Shown one piece after another: positions 9,713 to 18,381 of a DNA stretch of 64,000 nucleotides. Within the stretch, counting starts at the first letter, position 1; the number at the start of each line of letters is the position of its first letter. The notes under the pieces are model-generated. The model did no database searches, had not been told where the DNA came from, and saw only the letters and a program-made list of their open reading frames with translations. Source of the stretch: Rhodospirillaceae bacterium SYSU D60007 (GTDB lineage Bacteria; Pseudomonadota; Alphaproteobacteria; Reyranellales; Reyranellaceae). The stretch spans positions 54,368 through 118,367 of the forward strand of contig QOCQ01000018.1 of the NCBI GenBank assembly GCA_003574685.1, read 5' to 3'. A program made the translations under genes and the position numbers.

Positions 9713-10582
9713 TCAGTTCAATGTCGAGAGAAATTCCTCGACGATGCGGTTGAACTGGCCGGGCCGCTCGAAATAGGCGGAGTGGCCGGCTTCCGCGATC
9801 TGCACCGCGCGACCGCGCGGCATGGCCGCTGCGAGCTTGGGCGCGACGAACGAGGGAAACACCACGTCTTCCTCGCCGGTCACGAACAGCGTCGGCACGG
9901 CGATGCGGCGCGCGTCATCCGCTTTGCGCGTGCGGCTTTCGCCCAGGCGCTGGCGCACCGCCTGCTTGTCGAGCGTCGAGTTCATGGCGTCGATGGTGCC
10001 GTAGAGGAAATGCTGCGCCGGCTGCTCGCGCGCCATGCGCGCGCCGGCCGCGACGTGAATGCCGCGCTGCTGCAGGGAGGCCTGCTTCGCAGCCTGCTCG
10101 CGCTGCCACGCATCCAGCAGGTCGCCGCCCGAGGGATCGCCCTGCCGCGGATCGAGCGTGCCCGAGGTGGCGGCCAGCACCAGCCCCCTCAGCGCCGGCG
10201 GCTGCAGCAAGGCGTACTCTACGGCTGACCAGCCGCCCATCGACTGCGCCACAATGCGCACGTCGGAGAGTTCGAGATGCGCGACCAGGGCCGCGAGATC
10301 CTCGCCGTAGTCGCGCGGCTGCGGTCCGCCGGCGATCGCATCCGATGGCGCGAAGCCGCGATGCGCGAAGGTCACGCACTTGAAGCGGGCGCAGAAGCGC
10401 GGCACCTGCTGCCACCACGACAGGTGATTGCCGCCAAGACCGTGGGCAAAGATCACCGCGGGTCCCTCGCCAGTGACTTCGTAGTAGATGCGTGTGCCGG
10501 GCCGATGCAGGAAGCCGCGTTCATGCGGAACCGATCCGCCGGCATGCGCGAAGACCGTTCGAACAGTGGCCGGTGCGCTCAT
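9713..10582 (-). CDS. Alpha/beta hydrolase
   Basis: A 289-residue alpha/beta-hydrolase fold enzyme. The oxyanion segment FAHGLGG lies at 45-51, the nucleophile elbow is QSMGG (Ser114), and the acid and histidine are likely Asp239 (GEEDVVFP) and His267 (AGHSAYF). It has no signal peptide. The start overlaps the stop of the upstream SDR gene by 4 bases (ATGA), so it is co-translated with it and with the Fe-S reductase further upstream. Together they look like a small catabolic operon. A meta-cleavage product or ester hydrolase is possible, but the substrate is not readable. Confidence 0.85.
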   Translation of the reverse strand: MSAPATVRTVFAHAGGSVPHERGFLHRPGTRIYYEVTGEGPAVIFAHGLGGNHLSWWQQVPRFCARFKCVTFAHRGFAPSDAIAGGPQPRDYGEDLAALVAHLELSDVRIVAQSMGGWSAVEYALLQPPALRGLVLAATSGTLDPRQGDPSGGDLLDAWQREQAAKQASLQQRGIHVAAGARMAREQPAQHFLYGTIDAMNSTLDKQAVRQRLGESRTRKADDARRIAVPTLFVTGEEDVVFPSFVAPKLAAAMPRGRAVQIAEAGHSAYFERPGQFNRIVEEFLSTLN

Positions 10583-11358
10583 GGCAGTCCTCCCTCTGTT
10601 GTTGCCGCGTCTGCGCGCTCCAGCGCCGCCAGCAGCAGCGCCGGCGTGATCTCGTCGCTGGACCCCACCAGCCGCGTGCCGGGATATGATTGTCCGATCA
10701 GGAACAGCTCTCGGTCACGGAAAGCCAACAGCCGGCCGGTGATGCCAGCGGCGGCCGGGCTGCACAGCGCGACAACGAGCAAGGCGCTTGCCATGCCGCT
10801 TTCGCCGGGCGCCACCGCATTGACCGTGATGCCGCGCGCGGCGAGCTCGCGTGCGGCTGCCCGGGTCAGGCCGATAAGCCCTGCGCAGGCGGCGGCGGCC
10901 GCCACCTGATCCTGCCCCGCTGGCACGACGTTGACGATGGATGCGTTGCGCATCCGCGTACCTGCCGCGGCCATCAGATAGAACGGCGTCGACATGTTGG
11001 CGCGAATGACGGCCTCCCAGTCACGCGCATCGGTGGCGAGGACCGGCGCGTCGCGGTGGATCGCCGCGCCGTTCACCAGGATGTCGAGGCTGCCGAAGCT
11101 GCGCACGGCCAGATCGACGGCCGCCTTCGCGGCGCCCGGCGCGTTGACGCTGTCGGTGAAGGCAACGGCCCGGTCGCCCAGCGCTTTGGCGACGCCCGCG
11201 GCCAGCGACGGATCGGCGCCGTTGCCTTCGTCATCCGTACCGCTGTCGGCGATTACGGCCCGGGCGCCCGCTGCTATCAGCGCTTCAGCAATGGTGCGGC
11301 CGACGCCGCGGCCGCCGCCAGTCACCAGCGCCACGCGCCCGTGCAGCACTGCACTCAC
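10579..11358 (-). CDS. Atypical short-chain dehydrogenase/reductase lacking YxxxK
   Basis: The N-terminus has the cofactor motif TGGGRGVG at 13-20 and NGAA, the equivalent of NNAG. The expected catalytic Ser and Tyr-x-x-x-Lys are absent: after SIVNVVPAGQDQ the Tyr/Lys region reads AAAAACAGLIGL, and the helix continues as in SDRs (TRAAARELAARGITVNAVAPG). It may be a binding or structural paralogue, or an enzyme with another chemistry. I place the start at GTG 11358, downstream of the reductase stop; a longer open frame reaches 11442 but overlaps that gene. It is coupled by ATGA to the hydrolase downstream. Confidence 0.75.
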   Translation of the reverse strand: MSAVLHGRVALVTGGGRGVGRTIAEALIAAGARAVIADSGTDDEGNGADPSLAAGVAKALGDRAVAFTDSVNAPGAAKAAVDLAVRSFGSLDILVNGAAIHRDAPVLATDARDWEAVIRANMSTPFYLMAAAGTRMRNASIVNVVPAGQDQVAAAAACAGLIGLTRAAARELAARGITVNAVAPGESGMASALLVVALCSPAAAGITGRLLAFRDRELFLIGQSYPGTRLVGSSDEITPALLLAALERADAATTEGGLP

Positions 11359-11380
11359 GCCCAGATCTCGCGAAGGGCCA

Positions 11381-12433
11381 TCACATCTGCGCGCCGGTCT
11401 TGCGGCCGGCTGCCTCCATCTCGGCGGCGGTATAGAACGCATCGGCGTGCACGTCGATGCGGCGCATGCCGCGGTCGGTCAGCATGGCCGTAGCCGCCTC
11501 GACCATCGCCGGCGGGCCCGCGACATAGGCCTTGCAGCCGTCGAGATCGTCAAAGTCGCTGGCCACGGCTTCGTGCACCAGGCCGGTCCGCCGGCTGGTG
11601 GCGCTCGCCGGCTCGCTCAGCACCGGCATGAAGTGCAGCGTCGGATGCCGGGCTGCCAGCGCGTTGAAGTGCGCCTCGAGATAAAGGTCGCGCTCCTCGC
11701 GCACGCCGAAGTAGAGGTAGATGTGCTGCGGCAGTTTCTTCGCCAGCGCCTCTTCGACGATCGACTTGATCGGCGCCAGGCCGGAGCCGCCGGCGATCGC
11801 CACGATCGGCCCGCGATGGTTCTCTCGCAGGTAGGAGGTGCCGAAGGGACCTTCGACGCGCACCCTGTCGCCCGTCTTGAGGCTGGTGGCGACATGCATG
11901 CTGGTGACGCCGTCCGTCATGCGCCGCACGTGGAATTCCAGCAGTTGCTCGTCCGGGCGGTTGGCCATGGAATAGTCGCGCGGCGGCACGCCCTGGAAGG
12001 TGACGCTGGCGTATTGTCCGGCGGAGAAGACGAAGGGGCCGCCTGATTCCGTTTTCAGCCACACGCGGCGAATGTCGTGGGTGGCGTCCTCGATAGCCGC
12101 GACCGTGACTTCGAGAATCCGCCGGGGATGCGCGACCAGCTCATCCTCGTCCAGCCATGCGACCTCGCAGGCGCCGCGGGGCAGGGCGCGGCAGGCGAGG
12201 ATCAGGCCGCGCGCGCGTTCCTCCTCCGTCAGCGCGAAGTCGGAGTAGTCCTGCAGGTCGACCTCGCCCGCAAGCAGGTGCGACTTGCAGGTGCCGCAAT
12301 TGCCCGACTGGCAACCGTGCGGATAGGCAATGCCCGCCTCCAGCGCCGCGTCAAGAATGGTAACGCCGGCCCCGCAATCGAGCACCGCCCCCGTATTGGC
12401 AACCTTCACCACATAGCCCACGCCTGACCTCAT
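11381..12433 (-). CDS. Ferredoxin-FNR fusion reductase (2Fe-2S/FAD/NAD(P)H)
   Basis: An electron-transfer reductase with an N-terminal plant-type 2Fe-2S domain (Cys41, Cys46, Cys49 in CQSGNCGTC, and Cys81). An FAD domain with RDYS at 152-155 and an NAD(P)H domain with GGSGLAP at 215-221 follow. This is the layout of benzoate/phenol hydroxylase reductases and CDP-6-deoxy-hexoseen reductase. No oxygenase subunit lies next to it, so its partner is unknown. ATG at 12433 has only a weak ribosome site; a GTG four codons on is preceded by GAGG and is a possible alternative. It heads the operon with the SDR and hydrolase. Confidence 0.88.
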   Translation of the reverse strand: MRSGVGYVVKVANTGAVLDCGAGVTILDAALEAGIAYPHGCQSGNCGTCKSHLLAGEVDLQDYSDFALTEEERARGLILACRALPRGACEVAWLDEDELVAHPRRILEVTVAAIEDATHDIRRVWLKTESGGPFVFSAGQYASVTFQGVPPRDYSMANRPDEQLLEFHVRRMTDGVTSMHVATSLKTGDRVRVEGPFGTSYLRENHRGPIVAIAGGSGLAPIKSIVEEALAKKLPQHIYLYFGVREERDLYLEAHFNALAARHPTLHFMPVLSEPASATSRRTGLVHEAVASDFDDLDGCKAYVAGPPAMVEAATAMLTDRGMRRIDVHADAFYTAAEMEAAGRKTGAQM

Positions 12434-12470
12434 GTGCTGTCGCGATCAGGCTAGCGAGGTAAGGAGCCCC

Positions 12471-12544
12471 TGTCATTCCGAGCGCAGCGAGGAATCTTTT
12501 GGCGTCGTCGCAGGAAAGATCCCTCGCTTCGCTCGGGATGACAG
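12471..12544. repeat. Inverted repeat, family C (GAGCG-AGCGAGGA type)
   Basis: The left arm begins TGTCATTCCGAGCGCAGCG and the right arm ends GCTTCGCTCGGGATGACAG. They are near-complementary over about 29 bases with a short centre. This is a widely seen type of intergenic palindrome. One copy is present here, in the 420-base region between the divergent reductase and MarR genes. Confidence 0.8.
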
Positions 12545-12621
12545 TTTCCTCCATCCCCAATGCATTCGCATACCTGATTGCCCGGCTCGCTCCGCGGGGC
12601 GAACGCTGGTGCAGAGAACAG

Positions 12622-12714
12622 CGTCATGGTGAGCTTGTCGAACCATGAAGCTGTCCGCTCTGTCGCTCTGCACGCCTTCATGGTTCGACAGGCTCACCAT
12701 GAAGGCGTTTTCGA
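12622..12714. repeat. Family A inverted repeat, copy 2
   Basis: Two opposite GGTGAGCTTGTCGAACC-type units about 35 bases apart. They lie in the 420-base intergenic region 12434-12856, which otherwise holds family C and a short fragment resembling a family B end (12786-12807, CTCCGCCGGGGGAAGG). Promoters for the two divergent genes must also be in this stretch, but I cannot identify them with confidence. Confidence 0.8.
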
Positions 12715-12856
12715 CGCCGTTACTGCGCCTAATACATGTCAGCGGAGCCAGGTGGATGATCGGGTTCGTATATGAACAAGAACGACTTCCTCCGCCGGGG
12801 GAAGGTCAGTAGGGTTGTTGGGCGGGCAAACAGTATTATCTTCAGCACGACGTCCC

Positions 12857-13351
12857 ATGGCACCTTCATCCCGCCGCTCTGCACGGCGTCGCGGTCCGGC
12901 GGTGGACGGGCTGGATCGGGGCGTGCTGCCGGGGCTGGTGGGCTATGCGTTGCGGCGGGCGCAGATCGCGGTGTTCCAGGACTTCACGCGCGAGATGGCG
13001 CGCGTCAGGGTGCCGGTCACGCCGGGTGAGTTCGGCATCCTGGTGCTGGTGGCGCGCAACGCCGGGCTGAGCCAGACGGCGCTGGCGCGCGCCATCGGCG
13101 TTGACCGCTCGACGCTGGTGCCGATTCTCGACCGGCTGGAGCGGCGTGGCCTGATCCGCCGTCGTCGCTCGCCGAACGACCGGCGCACGCATGCGCTGGA
13201 GCTTGGTGCGACGGGTGCCTCTTTGCTGCCGGTTTACGAAAGGGCGGTGCGGCGTCATGAGCGGCGCATCCTGCGGCGGTTGCGAGCGGGCGACAGCAAG
13301 GCCCTGATCGATGCCCTCGATCTTTTGCGCAACGGAACGCAGCCTTCGTGA
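12857..13351 (+). CDS. MarR-family transcriptional regulator
   Basis: A 164-residue winged-helix regulator. The helix-turn-helix lies in the segment AGLSQTALARAIGVDRSTLV and the wing is RRRRSPNDRRTHALELG, typical of MarR. MarR dimers usually repress nearby transporter or catabolic genes until a phenolic or lipophilic ligand binds. The next gene, 39 bases on, is an MFS exporter, a likely target together with the thioesterase and SDR. I chose ATG 12857, since the open frame upstream would run into a non-conserved stretch. No clear operator palindrome is visible. Confidence 0.85.
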   Translation: MAPSSRRSARRRGPAVDGLDRGVLPGLVGYALRRAQIAVFQDFTREMARVRVPVTPGEFGILVLVARNAGLSQTALARAIGVDRSTLVPILDRLERRGLIRRRRSPNDRRTHALELGATGASLLPVYERAVRRHERRILRRLRAGDSKALIDALDLLRNGTQPS

Positions 13352-13390
13352 CAGCGGCATGCCGGCCGCCAACGGTGCTACGACGGCCGC

Positions 13391-14701
13391 ATGATGCGAT
13401 CAGAGTCTCGTGCAGTCCCTGCGTTGAGCGTCGCCAGGCCGGCGGCCGAGGGAAAAGCGCCGGCCCGGCGCTGGCTCGTGTTCTCGGTGCTGGCGGCGGT
13501 GTTCATCCTCTGCCAGTTCCAGCGCTCGGTGACCGGCGTGCTCGGGCCCACCCTGCGCGCGGAGATCGGGCTCAGCGCCGACCAGCTCGGCTGGGTGACC
13601 GGCACGTTCTTCTGGGGCGTGGCGCTGATGCAGATCCCCAGCGGCATCCTGTTCGACCGCTATGGCCCGCGGCTGACCATCGCACTTACTCTCGTGGTGG
13701 GCGTGGCGGGCGGTTTCCTGTTCGCCTTCGGCCATAGCTTCGAGGCGCTGACCGCGGGGATGGCGCTGCTGGGGCTGGGCACGTCGGCCGTGTTCATGGG
13801 CGCCGTCGTGGTGATCGGCCGCTGGTGGCCGCCGCAGCGCTTCGCCACCATGGCGGCGCTGATGATGTCGCTGGGCTATGTCGGCAATTTGCTGGCGACG
13901 CAGCCCTTCGTCGAGCTGGCCAAGCTGGTGGGCTGGCGCGCCGGCTTCGGCGGCGCGATCGCTGGCATCCTGGTGTGCGCCGCCGTGATCCTGCTGGTGG
14001 TGCGCGACGCGCCACCCGGCTCGGCGTGGACGCGGCGGCAACCGGAGCCTCTGCGCACCGTGGCGCTCGGCCTGCGTGAGGTGTTCCGCCATCCGGCGAT
14101 GATCGGCCTCTGCGGTGCGGCGTTCGTGGGCTACGCCACCAATTTCGCGCTGCGCGGCCTGTGGCTGGGCACGTACCTGCTGGACGTGCACGGGCTGGGC
14201 GAGGATGCGCGCGGCACCATCCTGCTGGCCATGGCGATGATGGGCACCATGGGCATCTTCGCGGCCGGCTGGCTGGCCGGGCGCCTGCGCTCACCGCGCC
14301 CGGTGGTGATCGGCTTCATCGGCACATCGGCGATCTGCCTCACGATCCTGGCGTTATGGGGCGGCATACCGCTGCCGGCATTGCTGGCCGTGCTGCTGGT
14401 GTTCTCGGCCACCGCCAGCTTTTTCCCCGCCGTGCTGGAGCATGGCCGATCGCTGTTCGACGAGCGCTTGCGCGGCCGGTCGCTGACCTCGATCAATGTC
14501 TGGGTGTTCATCGGTGTGGGCGTGACGCAGCCCATCACCGGCTATGTGCTCGATGCGTTTCCCGTCCTGCCCGGCGGTGTGCTGGGCGAGGATGCCTATC
14601 GCGCGCTGTTCGCTTACTTGCTGGGGCCGGTGGCCATCGGGCTGACGCTTTATACGTTGTTTGCCAGCTACCGGCCGTTTCGTGCTACGGCAAAGCCATG
14701 A
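13391..14701 (+). CDS. Major facilitator superfamily transporter
   Basis: A 436-residue inner-membrane transporter with about 12 hydrophobic segments. The first loop carries the MFS signature region GILFDRYGPRLTI (G-x-x-x-D-R-x-G). The N-terminal half resembles the ACS/NarK-like groups (RSVTGVLGPTLRAEIGL). Whether it imports an organic acid or exports a drug is not readable. It follows the MarR gene and its stop overlaps the next start by 4 bases (ATGA), so transporter, thioesterase and SDR are probably one operon. Confidence 0.88.
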   Translation: MMRSESRAVPALSVARPAAEGKAPARRWLVFSVLAAVFILCQFQRSVTGVLGPTLRAEIGLSADQLGWVTGTFFWGVALMQIPSGILFDRYGPRLTIALTLVVGVAGGFLFAFGHSFEALTAGMALLGLGTSAVFMGAVVVIGRWWPPQRFATMAALMMSLGYVGNLLATQPFVELAKLVGWRAGFGGAIAGILVCAAVILLVVRDAPPGSAWTRRQPEPLRTVALGLREVFRHPAMIGLCGAAFVGYATNFALRGLWLGTYLLDVHGLGEDARGTILLAMAMMGTMGIFAAGWLAGRLRSPRPVVIGFIGTSAICLTILALWGGIPLPALLAVLLVFSATASFFPAVLEHGRSLFDERLRGRSLTSINVWVFIGVGVTQPITGYVLDAFPVLPGGVLGEDAYRALFAYLLGPVAIGLTLYTLFASYRPFRATAKP

Positions 14702-15177
14702 GAGTGATGGACCGGGAAATGACGGACGAGGAGATTCTGGAACGCTTTAGGGCCGAGCGGCAGCCGGCCGTGGCCACGCTGGGCGCCGAGGTGATCGAGG
14801 TCGATGCCGATGCCGGCAAGGTCGTCCTGCGCTGCACGGCAACGCGCGAGCATTGCCATTCGATCGAGTTCAGCCCGCGCGGCGGCATCGTGCAGGGCGG
14901 ATTCGTCACGGGCTGGCTCGACACGGCGATGGCGCATGCCTGTGTGGCGCGGTCGAAGTTCACGCTGGCGGTGCCGAGCCTTGAGATCAAGGTGAGCTTC
15001 CTCGCGCCGGCACATCCCGGCACCTATATCGCCACCGGCTGGATCCAGCGCTGGGGCCGCAACATCGCCTTTCTGGAAGCCGAGCTGCACGACACGGCGG
15101 GCAAGCTGATCGCGACCGCCAGCTCGACAGCACTGCTGACGCCGCTGCCGGCCACCGTCGATGCCGCCGCCTCCTGA
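14698..15177 (+). CDS. PaaI-type hotdog thioesterase
   Basis: A 159-residue acyl-CoA thioesterase-like protein of the 4HBT/PaaI group. The core motif reads GGIVQGGFVTGWLDTAMAHA, where HGG of many family members is QGG and Asp is retained. Such enzymes hydrolyse aromatic or medium-chain acyl-CoA esters in the cytoplasm. The start ATG overlaps the MFS stop, and the C-terminus overlaps the next SDR start by 17 bases, so translational coupling runs through all three genes. The His-to-Gln change is common in hotdog enzymes and does not by itself imply inactivity. Confidence 0.82.
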   Translation: MRVMDREMTDEEILERFRAERQPAVATLGAEVIEVDADAGKVVLRCTATREHCHSIEFSPRGGIVQGGFVTGWLDTAMAHACVARSKFTLAVPSLEIKVSFLAPAHPGTYIATGWIQRWGRNIAFLEAELHDTAGKLIATASSTALLTPLPATVDAAAS

Positions 15178-15910
15178 GCGCCGGCTGGCGCTGGTCACGG
15201 GGTCGACCTCGGGCATCGGCGCCGCGATTGCACGGCGGCTGGCGCGCGACGGCTGCACGGTGGTGGCCCATGGCCGGCGTCCGCGCGCGGCGGTCGACTC
15301 CGTTCTCGCCGACATCGGTGCGGCCGATTACATGGCCGCCGACCTCAGCGACGACGGCGAGGCGCGCGGGCTGATCGCCGGGCTGCTGCAGCGCCATGGC
15401 CGGCTCGACGTGCTGGTGAACAACGCCGGCGAAACCGTGCGTATCCCGCACGCCGATCTGAAGGCCGCGACTCCTGCCATCTGGCGCCGCATGATGGAGG
15501 TGAACGTCATCGCCCCCTGGGTGCTGGTGGCAGAGGCGGAGGCGGCGTTGCGCCGATCGGCGGAAAGCGGCCGGCCGGGCTGCATCGTCAATATCGGCAC
15601 GCATGCCGCGGTGCGGCCCAAGGGCGGCTCGATCCCCTATGCCGCGAGCAAGGCGGCCCTGCATCACGCGACGAAGCTGCTGGCGCTGACGCTGGGCCCT
15701 GATATCCGCGTCAACGCCGTGGCGCCGGGCCTGGTCGACACGCCGATGAGCACCGGCTGGGATGCCGCATACGCGCTGTGGAACACGAAATCGCCCATGC
15801 GCCGCGTCGCGCAGCCGGACGACATCGCCGATCTCGTCGCCGCCCTGGTGGCCAACGACTACCTCACCGGCGAGATCATCCTCGCCGACGGCGGCCTCAA
15901 CCTGACGTAG
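15161..15910 (+). CDS. Short-chain dehydrogenase/reductase
   Basis: A 249-residue classical SDR with TGSTSGIG near residue 14, NNAGE, and active-site YAASK following VNIGTHAAVRPKGGSIP (Gly-Thr replaces the usual Ser-Ser). The C-terminal PxxVxxP segment is APGLVDTPMS. It is a cytoplasmic NAD(P)-dependent oxidoreductase of the FabG-like group. It is the last gene of the MFS-thioesterase-SDR operon, and its stop is followed within 21 bases by a family B repeat that separates it from the convergent terC. Confidence 0.87.
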   Translation: MPPPPERRLALVTGSTSGIGAAIARRLARDGCTVVAHGRRPRAAVDSVLADIGAADYMAADLSDDGEARGLIAGLLQRHGRLDVLVNNAGETVRIPHADLKAATPAIWRRMMEVNVIAPWVLVAEAEAALRRSAESGRPGCIVNIGTHAAVRPKGGSIPYAASKAALHHATKLLALTLGPDIRVNAVAPGLVDTPMSTGWDAAYALWNTKSPMRRVAQPDDIADLVAALVANDYLTGEIILADGGLNLT

Positions 15911-15930
15911 CCGCGCGGCCTTACTGTTGA

Positions 15931-16049
15931 CCTTCCCCCGGAGGGGGAAGGTGGCGCGCAGCGCCGGAAGGGGGATGCCGCAACAAGCGCGGCGCCTGTT
16001 GCGAGATCCCCCTTCCGCCCTTCGGGCACCTTCCCCCTCCGGGGGAAGG
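15931..16049. repeat. Family B composite palindrome, copy 3 (c left, p right)
   Basis: Terminal CTTCCCCC/GGGGGAAG hairpins, GGCGCGCAGCGCC on the left inner arm and GCCCTTCGGGC on the right. It ends 7 bases before the terC-like stop, between convergent genes. Confidence 0.9.
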
Positions 16050-16056
16050 AAGCAGG

Positions 16057-16833
16057 CTAAAGCTTCCCTTCTTTCCGCTCCGCCACCGTGGCGGCGCGGC
16101 GCTGGTGGGCGCGGCGGGAGAGCATGTTCAGCACCTCCACCAGCACCGAGAAGGCCATGGCGGCGTAGATGTAGCCCTTGGGCACGTGCGCGCCGAAGCC
16201 CTCGGCGATCAGCGTCATGCCGATCATCAGCAGGAAGGCCAGCGCCAGCATCACCAGCGTCGGATTCTTCTGGATGAAGTTGGCCAGCGGGTCGGCTGCT
16301 ACCAGCATGACGGCCACCGTCACGATCACCGCCACCACCATGACAGGCACATGCGGCGTCATGCCCACCGCCGTGATGATGCTGTCGATGGAGAATACCA
16401 GGTCGAGGATCAGGATCTGCACGATCGCGGAGCCGAAGCCTATGGCGGCCTGGCGGCCGTCAAGGAAGTCCGGGTGGGGCTTGGGATCGACGCTGTGGTG
16501 GATCTCCTTGGTTGCCTTCCACACCAGGAACAGGCCGCCGGCAACGAGGATCAGGTCGCGCCAGCTCAGCGGGAAAGTGTAGCCGAACAGCTCGATCGGC
16601 TGCGTGGCGCGCACGATCAGCGCGATCGTGGTCAGCAGACCCAGACGCATGACCAGCGCCAGCGCGATGCCGATCCGGCGGGCGCGGACGCGCTGCCCTT
16701 CCGGCAGCTTGTTGGAGAGAATGGAGATGAAGATCAGATTGTCGATGCCGAGGACCACTTCCAGTGCGATCAGTGTTGCCAGCGCCACCCAGGCCTCCGG
16801 ACTGGCCAGCAGCGCTCCAATATCCTCCAGCAT
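16057..16833 (-). CDS. TerC-family integral membrane protein
   Basis: A 258-residue polytopic protein. It has the two TerC signatures, [12 protein letters not shown] (Glu25, Asp31) and [12 protein letters not shown]. TerC proteins are linked to manganese efflux and metal loading of exported enzymes. The C-terminus is Arg/Lys-rich and cytosolic. The open frame extends upstream to 16971, but ATG 16833 gives the conserved [15 protein letters not shown] start. It is transcribed alone, divergently from the DUF169 gene. Confidence 0.9.
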   Translation of the reverse strand: MLEDIGALLASPEAWVALATLIALEVVLGIDNLIFISILSNKLPEGQRVRARRIGIALALVMRLGLLTTIALIVRATQPIELFGYTFPLSWRDLILVAGGLFLVWKATKEIHHSVDPKPHPDFLDGRQAAIGFGSAIVQILILDLVFSIDSIITAVGMTPHVPVMVVAVIVTVAVMLVAADPLANFIQKNPTLVMLALAFLLMIGMTLIAEGFGAHVPKGYIYAAMAFSVLVEVLNMLSRRAHQRRAATVAERKEGKL

Positions 16834-16969
16834 CGACGCGTCCCTTGCAGTTGCAACCCTGCCAAGGTGATTTCGGGTGGCCGGCAATTCAAGATGGCGT
16901 TCGCCTGGCGGCTCGACGCGGATGACGATGCCACTACAATGGGCAGACCGGACCGATACGGAGGAAGCC

Positions 16970-17815
16970 ATGTCAACGTCGCCAGCCGCTGCCGCAAGCG
17001 AATTGCCCCCGGGCTACAAGGTCAAGGCGTGGACACCGCCCGAAAAGATCACGGCGCAGATGCTGGCCGACGCCACCGTGAAGCTGCACGATCTGCTGCG
17101 CATCCGCACCCTGCCCATCGGCATGAAGCTGTTCGAGGATCCGGCGGCGATGGACGGCATCAAGGGCCTGCGCCGGCCGAGCGAAGGCCATCGCTTCACC
17201 ATGTGTCAGATGGTGACCCAGGCGCGCTGGTACGGCTTTACGCTGGGCATCACGGTCGACAACACGCGCGGCGGCAATTGCGGCGGCGTGGTCGGCTTCA
17301 ATCATCCCGGCGAGGGCTTCCTGTCGGGCGACCACATGAACGGCGTCTGGTTCGGCAACAAGGAGGCGGCGCGCATGCACCAGGCGACGATGCCGCGCGT
17401 GCCGCACGGCAAGTATAACGGCCTGGTCGCGGCGCCCCTGCGCGCGGCGCGGCTCGATCCGCCCGATATCTGCCTGTTCTACGGCACGCCCGGACAGATG
17501 ATCCTGTTCATCAACGGCCTGCAGTTCCACCGCTACCGGCGCTACGACTTCACGGTGACCGGCGAAAGCGCCTGTGCCGATTCGTGGGGCCGGGCGCTCT
17601 CGACCCGCCAGACCTCGCTGTCGCTGCCGTGCTATGCCGAGCGGCGCTATGGCGGCGTGGCCGATGACGAGCTGCTGATGGCCTGTCCGCCGGACGAATA
17701 CCTGCGCGCGGTCGAGGGCATGGGACATCTCAGCAAGAACGGGCTGCGGTATCCGTTTCCGCCTTACGGCGCGGCGATCGATCCGGCGGCCGGCATGGCC
17801 AAGAGCTACGGGTGA
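16970..17815 (+). CDS. DUF169-family protein
   Basis: A 281-residue protein matching the DUF169/COG2043 family of unknown function. It has the family segments [31 protein letters not shown] and ESACADSWG, and several conserved Cys (in MCQM, GNCGG and SACAD) that could bind metal. It has no signal peptide or membrane span. GGAGG precedes the ATG by 5 bases. The gene overlaps the following 2H phosphoesterase by 4 bases (GTGA). Related proteins occur with anaerobic or aromatic metabolism genes, but no function should be assigned from that. Confidence 0.8.
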   Translation: MSTSPAAAASELPPGYKVKAWTPPEKITAQMLADATVKLHDLLRIRTLPIGMKLFEDPAAMDGIKGLRRPSEGHRFTMCQMVTQARWYGFTLGITVDNTRGGNCGGVVGFNHPGEGFLSGDHMNGVWFGNKEAARMHQATMPRVPHGKYNGLVAAPLRAARLDPPDICLFYGTPGQMILFINGLQFHRYRRYDFTVTGESACADSWGRALSTRQTSLSLPCYAERRYGGVADDELLMACPPDEYLRAVEGMGHLSKNGLRYPFPPYGAAIDPAAGMAKSYG

Positions 17816-18381
17816 GCACACGGCTCTACGCGGTTTCGTTTCCGGTGCTGGCGGCTGCGGACGCGCAGCTCCTGAGAGATCTGCGCGCGCGCTATCACCC
17901 GACCCAGGCCGACCGCATCGGACCGCATTTCACGTTTGTGTTCGCGCTGCCGGAGTCGGCGCAGCCAACCCTTGCGGCGCAGATGCAGGGCGCTGCTGCC
18001 GCTACCGCGCCGATCGGCTTCACCCTGCATCGCGTCGAGCCGATTGCCGACGCTGCGGCTGGGCGTGCCTACATCGCGCTGGTGCCGCATCGCGGGCATC
18101 TCGCGATGCTCGACCTGCACCGGCGCCTCTACGAGGGGCCGCTGGAACGTTTCCGCGAGCCCGCGGCGCGCTTCGAACCGCATCTCACCGTGGCGATGTT
18201 CGACACGGCCGACGAATCGGTGGCCGACATCGCCGAACGCATTGCCGACCATATCCGCGACAGCGGCGCCGTCGCCGGCATCTCTGGCCGCCTCACCGAA
18301 CTGGTGCTGGTCGCCGAAACCGGCGAGGCCCTTATCGAACGCCTCCGCGTGCCATTGGCCGGCGGTGTCAGGGCAGCGTGA
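17812..18381 (+). CDS. 2'-5' RNA ligase/2H phosphoesterase superfamily protein
   Basis: A 189-residue protein with the two HxT signatures of the 2H superfamily, HFT at 39-41 and HLT at 124-126, so both catalytic His residues are present. Members hydrolyse or form 2'-5' or cyclic phosphodiester bonds in RNA. The start is GTG, overlapping the DUF169 stop. The 3' end overlaps the convergent lactonase gene by 14 bases. The precise substrate is unknown. Confidence 0.85.
   Translation: MSTRLYAVSFPVLAAADAQLLRDLRARYHPTQADRIGPHFTFVFALPESAQPTLAAQMQGAAAATAPIGFTLHRVEPIADAAAGRAYIALVPHRGHLAMLDLHRRLYEGPLERFREPAARFEPHLTVAMFDTADESVADIAERIADHIRDSGAVAGISGRLTELVLVAETGEALIERLRVPLAGGVRAA

Noticed and set aside
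11381..12433. A complete aromatic ring-hydroxylating dioxygenase operon
   Set aside because: Only the reductase-type gene is present; no oxygenase alpha or beta subunit occurs nearby.
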